Assembly (NCBI GenBank): GCA_002440625.1
Contig: DJUV01000117.1
Span: forward strand, 1 to 39,599
Direction: 5' to 3'
DNA: 39,599 bases
DNA from: Rhodobacteraceae bacterium UBA6273
GTDB taxonomy: Bacteria > Pseudomonadota > Alphaproteobacteria > Rhodobacterales > Rhodobacteraceae
Shown here piece by piece: positions 34,098 through 39,599 of this stretch; within the stretch, counting starts at the first letter, position 1, and every line of letters begins with the position of its first letter. The notes beneath the pieces were generated by a model that did no database searches, had not been told where the DNA came from, and worked only from the letters and a program-made list of their open reading frames with translations. A program made the position numbers and the translations under genes.

Positions 34098-34514
34098 GTG
34101 GGTGAAACGGACGATTACCGACTGGATCACCAGATCGGCTTCAAGCTTCGCGTGGCGAACCAGAAGCACCTGGAGATTTTCACCGCCGCCATGCCCGACC
34201 TCACGCCGCGCCAGTTCGCCGTGATGGCAAAACTTCTCGAACAGGGGCCCCTGTCGCAGAATCACCTCGGCCGTCAGGTGGCGATGGATGCCGCGACAAC
34301 GAAGGGCGTGATCGAGCGGCTCCTCCGCAAGGGCTATGTCCGCTCGGTGCCTTCGGGCAACGACCGCCGCCGTCTGGAAATCTCGCTGACCAGCGAAGGC
34401 ACCACCGCGACGCACGAAGCCACCGCCATCGCGCAGGGCATCTCTGCCCGCACGGCACGGAACCTGACCGAACGCGAATTGCAAAGGCTTCTCACCCTGC
34501 TCGACAAGCTCTGA
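34098..34514 (+). CDS. MarR family transcriptional regulator
   Basis: A 138-residue winged-helix repressor. The MarR core is visible: LTPRQFAVMAKLLEQGPLSQNHLGRQVAMDAATTKGVIERLLRKGYVRS, then the wing NDRRRLEISLTSEG, flanked by dimerisation helices. The start is taken as GTG 34098 (VGETDDYRLDHQIG) with GAGGG 9 bases upstream; the frame stays open upstream and an ATG at 34044 is possible, but the added residues are unlike the family. Divergent from the molybdenum-hydroxylase operon with a perfect palindrome between; the most likely job is ligand-relieved repression of that operon and of itself. MarR ligands are often aromatic acids, which fits a ring substrate. Confidence 0.87.
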   Translation: MGETDDYRLDHQIGFKLRVANQKHLEIFTAAMPDLTPRQFAVMAKLLEQGPLSQNHLGRQVAMDAATTKGVIERLLRKGYVRSVPSGNDRRRLEISLTSEGTTATHEATAIAQGISARTARNLTERELQRLLTLLDKL

Positions 34515-34528
34515 AGAAGGAAGATGAG

Positions 34529-34615
34529 TGGTGCGGTTGAAAAGACTCGAACTTTCACGGGGGTTAGCCCACAGCGACCTCAACGCTGCGCGTCTACCAA
34601 TTCCGCCACAACCGC
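34529..34615 (-). tRNA. tRNA-Leu (anticodon GAG), CCA encoded
   Basis: Class II tRNA of 87 nt including encoded CCA. Acceptor arms GCGGTTG and CAACCGC pair perfectly; the D-arm has AATTGGTAGACGC; anticodon stem CAGCG/CGCTG holds loop TTGAGGT with anticodon GAG at 34579-34581; a long variable arm (TGGGCTAACCCCCG) marks Leu; the T-arm contains TTCGAGT. Reads CUC/CUU codons. The gene ends 15 bases from the convergent MarR stop. Confidence 0.95.
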
Positions 34616-34730
34616 ACCGGGCCCGGAACGCTGCCCCGGGCGAGGTGGGCGCTTCTTAGCCAAAGCCTTTGGCGATGTGAAGGGGCATTTTTCGCCCCCG
34701 CCACAAAAAGCCCTGCGAGTGGATGGCTGG

Positions 34731-34753
34731 GGCCGCGCCCAGCAGGCGCGGCC
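34731..34753 (-). terminator. Possible terminator hairpin after the peptidoglycan-binding-domain gene
   Basis: GGCCGCGCC-CAGCA-GGCGCGGCC, a perfect 9-bp GC-rich stem, 11 bases beyond the stop at 34765 on the minus strand. A T-run (GGCTTTTTG) occurs only about 20 bases later, so termination is uncertain. Confidence 0.4.
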
Positions 34754-34764
34754 ACCGTTCAGTG

Positions 34765-36120
34765 TCAGTTGGCGGTGGCTGCCGGGGCCGCCGGTGCGGT
34801 GGGCACCTTGAAGGTCGGCAGTGCCGCAGGCACGGCGGGGGCCGCAGCCTCGTCGTCACGGCCGGCGACGGCATAGGCGGCCTTCCGCACCAGTTCCATC
34901 CGCTCCGGCTGGCCGGGTGCGAACACCGGCGTCGTGCCCTTGGCGGCAGTGTCCACCGCCATGCCGTACCAGTCGAAGGCGAGGTCGGTCCGCTTCGCGG
35001 CACCGTAACCCTGCGACAGGTGATGGCCGAGAAGCTCGCCATATCCCGCCTCGCCCAGGCCGGCGAGAAGCAGCGCCGAGGCGAGGGCGACATCCATGTT
35101 GTCCTGCGCGTAGCCGACGGAAAGGCAGATCTTCGCGGTCGCCGCAAGCTGTGGCGGCGACATGCCGGTCCCGAGCGCGAAGGCGCGGGTCTGGGCCAGC
35201 ACGTCCGATGCAGGCTGAAGCGAAAGGGCCGCCACCTCGGCCTTCATTGCCGGTGCGAAGCCCAGGCATTGCTCCGCGATCTGGTCCGGCGTGGTGCCGG
35301 GCACCTGTGCGGCCATCTCCTCGCCGGTCGCGATGGCATAGCTCCGCGCAAGGCAGAACTGTTCGCCAAGTGCTGCCGAGGCATCGGTCATGTTCGCAAC
35401 GGTGGTATAGCCGCCGTTGGTCGAGGTCATGAGTGCGATCTTGTTGCAGGCGGAGGCGAGCGAGGCCTGCTGGGCTGCGGCACCGCCAAGGAATGTCGGC
35501 AGGCCGGGCTCCGCCGGCGCGGCTTCGGGGGCCGCCGCCTCGACGACCGGCGCGGCTGTCTGAGGCGCCGGCGCGACCGGCATCAGCGCCATCTGCCCCG
35601 GCTGCTGGACCTGCGGCATGACCACGCCCGCAGCCTCATCCCGCCAGGTCACCAGAAGACCGCGCAATCCCATCGGATTGGCGGCGGCCTGCTGCATGGT
35701 CACGGCGCCGCCGGCAATCGCCCGGTGATAGGAACCGACAAGATGCGTGCGTTCGTACTCGGTCAGCTGCCCCGTGGGCGGATAGCCGAGCGTCACCTGA
35801 TACTCGGAAATTGCCGCGCGCGACTGCCGGCCGAGCACGCCATCGGGCGCGCCGACCGGATAGCCGAAGTAGTTCAGCGCCACCTGCGTCTCGCGGTTGG
35901 CTTCGCGCTGCGCAGTATTGACGTACGTTTTCTGCGTCGTCGCGCGGCGCGTCACCGTCTGGCGCTGCCGGTTCTTGTTCGCCTCGTTGACGATGACCCC
36001 GCCGATGATCCCGCCAACGATGCCGCCGACGAGGCCGTCGGAATCCGCCGTCGCCGGAGCGGCCTGCCCGAGCATGAGCGCGCCGACGATGCAGCCTTTC
36101 AGAAGCTTTCCCTTGACCAT
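34765..36120 (-). CDS. Secreted protein with N-terminal peptidoglycan-binding-like domain
   Basis: A 451-residue exported protein, overall function unknown. Residues 1-26 are a signal peptide (VGALMLGQAAPATA). Next comes a glycine-zipper hydrophobic stretch GLVGGIVGGIIGGVIV (~30-44), then a PG_binding_1-like domain (~73-120: TQVALNYFGYPVGAPDGVLGRQSRAAISEYQ). A Pro/Ala linker (~175-215) leads to an all-helical C-terminal region with several cysteines (SACNKIAL, EQFCLARSYA, AEQCLGFAP, AKICLSVGYA), perhaps tetratricopeptide-like, and a Pro/Ala tail. The ATG at 36120 is preceded by AAGGA. Probably periplasmic and wall-associated. Confidence 0.75.
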   Translation of the reverse strand: MVKGKLLKGCIVGALMLGQAAPATADSDGLVGGIVGGIIGGVIVNEANKNRQRQTVTRRATTQKTYVNTAQREANRETQVALNYFGYPVGAPDGVLGRQSRAAISEYQVTLGYPPTGQLTEYERTHLVGSYHRAIAGGAVTMQQAAANPMGLRGLLVTWRDEAAGVVMPQVQQPGQMALMPVAPAPQTAAPVVEAAAPEAAPAEPGLPTFLGGAAAQQASLASACNKIALMTSTNGGYTTVANMTDASAALGEQFCLARSYAIATGEEMAAQVPGTTPDQIAEQCLGFAPAMKAEVAALSLQPASDVLAQTRAFALGTGMSPPQLAATAKICLSVGYAQDNMDVALASALLLAGLGEAGYGELLGHHLSQGYGAAKRTDLAFDWYGMAVDTAAKGTTPVFAPGQPERMELVRKAAYAVAGRDDEAAAPAVPAALPTFKVPTAPAAPAATAN

Positions 36121-36258
36121 GGATTCATTCCTTCGATGACTTTGTCCCAATGTCTGCCCGCAGATGTCTTGCCGGCGATGCTTGCCGATCTGAATGGTCC
36201 AAGTCTGCCGCAGCCGGCGGATTCTAACAATCGGGCTTTTCGGACAGTTTCAGGGGCC

Positions 36259-36582
36259 TCAACGATCATAGATATCCCGGTTCATCTGCGCGCTGACGGG
36301 TTCCAGCACAGGCCTGGGGACCGGGCGCCGGGGCGCCTTTTCGGCCGGTTTGACGTAGTTCGCCCGGTTCATCTGGGCGACCGACGCCGGAAGCGGACGC
36401 AGGTCATGCGGACGCCGTGGCGGAACGAAGACCGACGGGGCCGTTGCCATCGCGGCATAGCTCGCGCGGTTCATCTGGGCGACGGGTGCTTGAGGGTCCA
36501 CCTCGGCTGCCTTGAGGTAGGATGTCAACAAAAGGCCTGAACACATGGCGACCGAGGCCGCCGCAATCTGATAGGCGCGCAT
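36259..36582 (-). CDS. Small secreted protein with three QMNR repeats
   Basis: A 107-residue exported protein that I do not recognise. Residues 1-25 are signal-like ([21 protein letters not shown]). The rest is Pro-rich and carries three spaced copies of a nonapeptide: VAQMNRASY (34-42), VAQMNRANY (68-76) and SAQMNRDIY (97-105, two residues from the end). The repeat is separated by basic Pro-rich linkers ([21 protein letters not shown]). The ATG at 36582 has GGAG 6 bases upstream; an ATG four codons earlier overlaps that site. It ends 139 bases before the peptidoglycan-binding-domain gene on the same strand, so the two may share an envelope role (inference). Confidence 0.65.
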   Translation of the reverse strand: MRAYQIAAASVAMCSGLLLTSYLKAAEVDPQAPVAQMNRASYAAMATAPSVFVPPRRPHDLRPLPASVAQMNRANYVKPAEKAPRRPVPRPVLEPVSAQMNRDIYDR

Positions 36583-36775
36583 AATAATCTCCATGAGAAA
36601 ATGGCAGGTGCCGGAAATGTCAGCGGAACGGAAAGCTGGTAATCTTGAATGGGCCGACTATGACGCTGGGTCAGGTGCCGCGCCAGTCAGGGATTCCTGC
36701 CCGGCGCAGGCCGGCAGCCCTTTCCGGGCGACGCCGGGGCGATTAGATCTGGTCGCGGACAGCGGAACGAGAGAG

Positions 36776-37453
36776 ATGGTCGAATTCACGCATCTGCCGG
36801 GACTTGCCGGTTACGCGGAAACGCTCGCGGCGATGGAGGTGCGGGTGGCCGCCATCCATGACGGCAGCGCGGCTGAGGCGGTCTGGTTTCTTGAACACCC
36901 GCCGCTCTACACCGCCGGAACCTCGGCGAAGTCGCAGGACCTGACCGATCCGGGGCGATTCCCGGTCTTCGCCGCCGGGCGCGGCGGCCAGTACACCTAT
37001 CACGGGCCGGGCCAGCGCGTCGTCTACGTGATGCTCGACCTCAACCGGCGCGGCCGCGACGTGCGCCGCTTTGTCGCCGACCTCGAAGCCTGGATCATCG
37101 CCGCGCTGGCAGAGTTCAACGTGCGGGGCGAAATGCGCGAGGGCCGCGTCGGCGTCTGGGTGGCGCGACCGGACCGGCCCGCCCTGCCCGACGGCACCCC
37201 GGCCGAGGACAAGATCGCCGCCATCGGCGTCAAGCTTCGCCGCTGGATCAGCTTCCACGGCATCTCGATCAACGTGGAGCCGGATCTGACGCATTTCGGC
37301 GGCATCGTTCCCTGCGGCATCCGCGAGCATGGCGTGACAAGCCTCGTCGACCTCGGCCTGCCGGTGACGATGGCCGATCTCGACGCCGCCCTGTTGAAGC
37401 ATTTCGGCGAGGTCTTCGCCGTCCCCGGTCAGAAGCTTTCGTTGCCGGGCTGA
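36776..37453 (+). CDS. lipB: Octanoyl-[acyl-carrier-protein]:protein N-octanoyltransferase
   Basis: LipB transfers octanoate from ACP to lipoyl domains, the first step of protein lipoylation. The 225-residue protein has [33 protein letters not shown], the catalytic lysine in IGVKLRRW (Lys153) and the catalytic cysteine in GGIVPCGI (Cys180). The ATG at 36776 follows GAGAG and gives the normal N-terminus ([21 protein letters not shown]). The frame is open 61 codons further upstream, but that part has no LipB features. The 3' end overlaps the convergent regulator gene by 25 bases. Confidence 0.95.
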   Translation: MVEFTHLPGLAGYAETLAAMEVRVAAIHDGSAAEAVWFLEHPPLYTAGTSAKSQDLTDPGRFPVFAAGRGGQYTYHGPGQRVVYVMLDLNRRGRDVRRFVADLEAWIIAALAEFNVRGEMREGRVGVWVARPDRPALPDGTPAEDKIAAIGVKLRRWISFHGISINVEPDLTHFGGIVPCGIREHGVTSLVDLGLPVTMADLDAALLKHFGEVFAVPGQKLSLPG

Positions 37454-38247
37454 ATATGCGGCAGGATGTAGCGCGGCACCTCGTCCCAGGGCACGATGCC
37501 GGGATGGCGCGCGATCCTCAGCGCCTCGCGGCACCCCGGTTCAAGCTTGATCCAGAGACAGCGGCGAACACGGCAATTATGGTCGCCGGGGTCGCGCGCC
37601 AGGAAGGTGACGCCTGAGGCGGCGGGCATGTAGCCCAGTTCCAGCGGCCGGATGAAGACGAAGGACAGGATCGCCGAGGGCGGGTTGTGGAAATAGAGCG
37701 CTACATAGCCCGTCCGCTGCCTCAGGAGGATGCCGCGAAACTCCCGGTCGCGGAAGGTCTGCTTCTGGAGGTCGAGGTCGACCTGCTTCGGCTGCAACCC
37801 CTTCAGCACCCGCGCCGCGTTCAGGGTACGGACCTGGATCAGCCCGACCTGCGCTGCGTCCCGCTGCGACATGGCGCCACGCCAGCGCGCATAGAGGCCG
37901 TCGGGCAGTTCGCCCGGGTTGTAGAAATAGGGATGCTCGCTCCGGCAGGAATAGGCGACCGCTTCCTGCATGGCCAACACCAGGGGCGAAGACTCACCAG
38001 CCTCGTAAAGTCCCTGGCGCATCAGATTGATCTGCGCATGCGTGAGGCGGTCGGTCAGGACTCGCGCATCGACCGAAAAGTAGTCGCAGATATTTTTCAG
38101 CGCATTCGGCTTGGGGAAGGACTCGCCGGCAAGGTAGCGGCGCAACTGGATCCGGCTGATGCCGAGGTCTTCGGCGACCTGAGTTTGCGATCCGTGAAGC
38201 CTGACCAGCAGACTCAAATTGCTGCCAAACACACTCAGTACGGACAT
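37429..38247 (-). CDS. XRE-type helix-turn-helix regulator with long C-terminal domain
   Basis: A 272-residue protein. Residues ~5-60 are an HTH_XRE domain ([51 protein letters not shown]). The remaining ~200 residues form an unrecognised domain ending in segments rich in aromatic residues and Arg ([35 protein letters not shown]), perhaps for ligand sensing. The ATG at 38247 is directly preceded by a GTG in frame; neither has a strong ribosome-binding site. A perfect TATAAT lies 61 bases upstream on the same strand with two inverted repeats beyond it, so self-regulation is possible. Targets unknown. Confidence 0.75.
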   Translation of the reverse strand: MSVLSVFGSNLSLLVRLHGSQTQVAEDLGISRIQLRRYLAGESFPKPNALKNICDYFSVDARVLTDRLTHAQINLMRQGLYEAGESSPLVLAMQEAVAYSCRSEHPYFYNPGELPDGLYARWRGAMSQRDAAQVGLIQVRTLNAARVLKGLQPKQVDLDLQKQTFRDREFRGILLRQRTGYVALYFHNPPSAILSFVFIRPLELGYMPAASGVTFLARDPGDHNCRVRRCLWIKLEPGCREALRIARHPGIVPWDEVPRYILPHIQPGNESF

Positions 38248-38322
38248 CACAAAAGCCTACGAACTGAAAAGACATCAGCTTTCGATCATACACCAAGCCA
38301 AGCATCAATTATAGAAAACAAT

Positions 38323-38389
38323 GGGCAGAGCACTTGCGTACTCTGCCCGCCAGTTTCCATCGCGAGTGGTGGCGTGAGGACGATGGAAA
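38323..38389 (-). ncRNA. Tandem perfect inverted repeats: small RNA or operator candidate
   Basis: Repeat 1: GGGCAGAG (38323-38330) and CTCTGCCC (38341-38348), 10-base loop. Repeat 2: TTTCCATCG (38354-38362) and CGATGGAAA (38381-38389), 18-base loop. Read on the minus strand, repeat 2 comes first, and repeat 1 is followed by ATTGTTTTCTATAATTG, a T-rich run as at the end of a small RNA. But the same run contains TATAAT, so the repeats could instead be operators upstream of the regulator promoter. Confidence 0.35.
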
Positions 38390-38794
38390 TTGGGCCGCTT
38401 TCCTGGTCGATGCGTGACTCTCCCAAGGCAGCGACTTCTGGTTTATCCTCTTTTCTTCCCGCAAAGTGCCAGGACATGAACATCACCGCCCAGCCAGGCG
38501 ATGACAAAATGACGCATCCTTCCGACCCGGTCCGCAGGCGAAACCGCATCCGTCCCGGCGCGACTCGTCACGGTCCGCATGCGATGTTGCGCCGGGTCGG
38601 AGTTCGCCGTTCCAGGTTGCGGAGATCCTCGAAGCGCCGCAGGCAGCTGCGGATGTACGATGCTCGGCATGGTGGCATTCCCGGACAACGCGATCCCCGT
38701 GACCGCTGCTGAAAGAAATATGCAAGCAACGGACAAAAAAGAAGAATCTGGATTGTTTCAGGATCGACAGAATTGAGCCAGCCATCCCCCCTGA

Positions 38795-38815
38795 CCTGCG
38801 GCAGCCTGCCGCAGG
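38795..38815. repeat. 21-bp perfect palindrome upstream of cycA
   Basis: CCTGCGGCAG-C-CTGCCGCAGG, 10-bp arms around one base, 146 bases before the cycA ATG. No T-run on either side, so it is not a typical terminator; it may be an operator or an mRNA leader hairpin. Confidence 0.5.
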
Positions 38816-38960
38816 CGGTGAAATGCGGCAGACCGAGGAGGGCCGATGCCGCGGCGCGAAAAACGGCGGTCTGCGACTTTCGATTCACTCGCGTTTGGCA
38901 ACGGCTTTCTCTACAACAGGTTCTGAACGCGCGACCAGTCCATGAAAGAAGGATGTGGAA

Positions 38961-39377
38961 ATGACCCGTATCATCGTAGCGGCAGCCGCCGTGATGTCTC
39001 TCGCCGCCCCGGCTTTCGCCGCGGGCGATGCCACCAAGGGCGAGGCCGACTTCAAGAAGTGCAAGGCCTGTCACGCGATCACCGCCGACGACGGCACCGA
39101 GATCCAGAAGGGCGGCAAGACCGGCCCGAACCTCTACGGCGTGGTCGGCCGCGCGGCCGGATCCGTCGCCGACTTCAAATACAGCGAAGTGATGACGGAA
39201 GCCGGCGCCAAGGGCCTCATCTGGTCCGAGGAAACCCTCGTCAGCTACCTGCCCGACCCCTCGAAGTTCCTCGAAGAGTTTTCGGGCGACGCCGCAGGCA
39301 AGTCGAAAATGACCTTCAAGCTCACCAAGGGCGCCGAAGACATGGCCGCCTACCTCGCTTCGTTGGCGGCGCAGTAG
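38961..39377 (+). CDS. cycA: Cytochrome c2 / c550 (soluble periplasmic cytochrome c)
   Basis: A 138-residue precursor of the small class I cytochrome that carries electrons from the bc1 complex to cytochrome c oxidase (and to reaction centres in phototrophs). Signal peptide MTRIIVAAAAVMSLAAPAFA (1-20), haem motif CKACH (34-38), KTGPNLYGVVGR, and the axial Met in SKMTFKL (Met117), all typical of the c2/c550 group. The ATG at 38961 has AAGGA 7 bases upstream; a GTG two codons earlier is less likely. The next gene is ctaD, encoding its electron acceptor, which supports the role. Confidence 0.93.
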   Translation: MTRIIVAAAAVMSLAAPAFAAGDATKGEADFKKCKACHAITADDGTEIQKGGKTGPNLYGVVGRAAGSVADFKYSEVMTEAGAKGLIWSEETLVSYLPDPSKFLEEFSGDAAGKSKMTFKLTKGAEDMAAYLASLAAQ

Positions 39378-39429
39378 TCCGCGGCGGCCACTAAAGGTCG
39401 ATTTCCGGTCAATGGCACCGTTTCCGCGA

Positions 39430-39496
39430 TTGCCCAAGCGGATTTCGCCGACTATTAGAACCATAAGACGCGGCGCGGGCACCGGCCCCGCGCCGC
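39430..39496 (+). promoter_or_regulatory. ctaD promoter candidate and leader hairpin
   Basis: TTGCCC (39430-39435), 17 bases, then TATTAG (39453-39458) form a plausible sigma70 promoter. Just downstream GCGGCGCGGG (39470-39479) and CCCGCGCCGC (39487-39496) make a perfect 10-bp stem with a 7-base loop, 20 bases before the ctaD ATG. No T-run follows, so it is more likely a 5' leader structure than a cycA terminator. Confidence 0.5.
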
Positions 39497-39516
39497 ATAA
39501 GTAACGGGAGAAACGC

Positions 39517-39599
39517 ATGGCCGACGCAGCCGTTCATGGCCACGGGGAACATGCCCATCCGGGGTTCTTCACCCGGTGGTTCATGTCCACCAACCACAA
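39517..39599 (+). CDS. ctaD: Cytochrome c oxidase subunit I, N-terminus (3' truncated by window edge)
   Basis: The catalytic haem-copper subunit of aa3 oxidase. Only 27 codons are present: [20 protein letters not shown], then WFMSTNH, nearly the same as the start of Paracoccus/Rhodobacter CtaD, where WFMSTNHKDIG leads to the first helix. GGGAG lies upstream of the ATG at a normal distance. Cut by the window end, not broken. Confidence 0.93.
   Translation, partial: MADAAVHGHGEHAHPGFFTRWFMSTNH

Larger units (their letters stand above)
38248..38960. other. Long intergenic region without a convincing gene
   Basis: About 0.7 kb between the XRE-type regulator and cytochrome c2. Short open frames exist on both strands but have no family motifs and no good start sites. 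It holds three inverted repeats (separate entries), a TATAAT on the minus strand (38308-38313) and the cytochrome leader. No convincing promoter hexamers for cycA could be picked out by eye. Confidence 0.6.

Noticed and set aside
34723..36540. Long plus-strand open frame opposite the peptidoglycan-binding-domain gene
   Set aside because: Gly/Arg/His-rich shadow; the minus strand has signal peptide and domain.
38443..38736. Possible small exported protein (97 codons, minus strand)
   Set aside because: Begins with TTG, no ribosome-binding site, and the signal-like start is followed by a stretch with no recognisable features; overlapping frames are equally open.
38568..39518. Minus-strand open frame of 316 codons across cytochrome c2 and its upstream region
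   Set aside because: Antisense to an unmistakable cytochrome c gene; no motif, no good start.

Overview
The window is about 39.6 kb of high-GC, densely coded chromosome from an alphaproteobacterium, most likely a Rhodobacteraceae member (Rhodobacter/Paracoccus/Rhodovulum-like). The evidence is a cytochrome c2/c550 gene directly before the start of a Paracoccus-type ctaD, a run of pyrE-dnaB-alr, DUF1194, DUF2189 and DUF1203 proteins, many 1-4 nt start/stop overlaps, and GC-rich third codon positions. I see no insertion sequence, phage, CRISPR or rRNA. One tRNA, tRNA-Leu(GAG), is present.

Layout. 1-1193: the end of infC with its terminator, then rlmJ. 1266-7954 (minus): a molybdenum-hydroxylase maturation set (XdhC, a MoCF-domain protein, a CoxE-like VWA protein, a CoxD-like MoxR ATPase), interrupted by a DUF1203 protein and a large OmpA-family protein. 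8060-14908: an accessory surface-glycan-like block on both strands. It holds a DxD glycosyltransferase, two tandem PF13704-type glycosyltransferases (the first carrying a second, degenerate copy of the domain) and two paralogous alpha/beta-hydrolase-like proteins, one of which has lost its nucleophile. 14920-17534 (minus): a lipoprotein, a DUF2189 membrane protein, an AhpD-like protein and a Tat-exported cyclase. 17692-26115 (plus): pyrC, a small membrane protein, pyrE, dnaB, a secreted VWA protein, then alr-mlaE-mlaF overlapping by 4 nt each, and two membrane proteins. 26109-27329 (minus): an AMIN/Amidase_3 cell-wall amidase.

27470-34514 is the most interesting block. Five tightly coupled minus-strand genes encode a UPF0280 (ApbE-superfamily) protein, a DUF1185 protein, an FAD subunit, a fused [2Fe-2S]/molybdopterin hydroxylase and a 6-hydroxynicotinate-reductase-like iron-sulfur protein. 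They are divergent from a MarR regulator, and a perfect 11+11 bp inverted repeat sits between. It looks like an inducible catabolic route that hydroxylates and then reduces an N-heterocyclic or similar ring; the substrate cannot be read from sequence. The XdhC/CoxD/CoxE-type maturation genes 20 kb away are the obvious candidates to mature its hydroxylase.

34529-39599: tRNA-Leu, a secreted peptidoglycan-binding-domain protein, a small secreted protein with three QMNR repeats, lipB, an XRE-type regulator, a ~0.7 kb region without a convincing gene but with several palindromes, cytochrome c2 and the first codons of ctaD. Start codons were chosen by ribosome-binding site, overlap with the previous gene and family alignment from memory; no database search was run.
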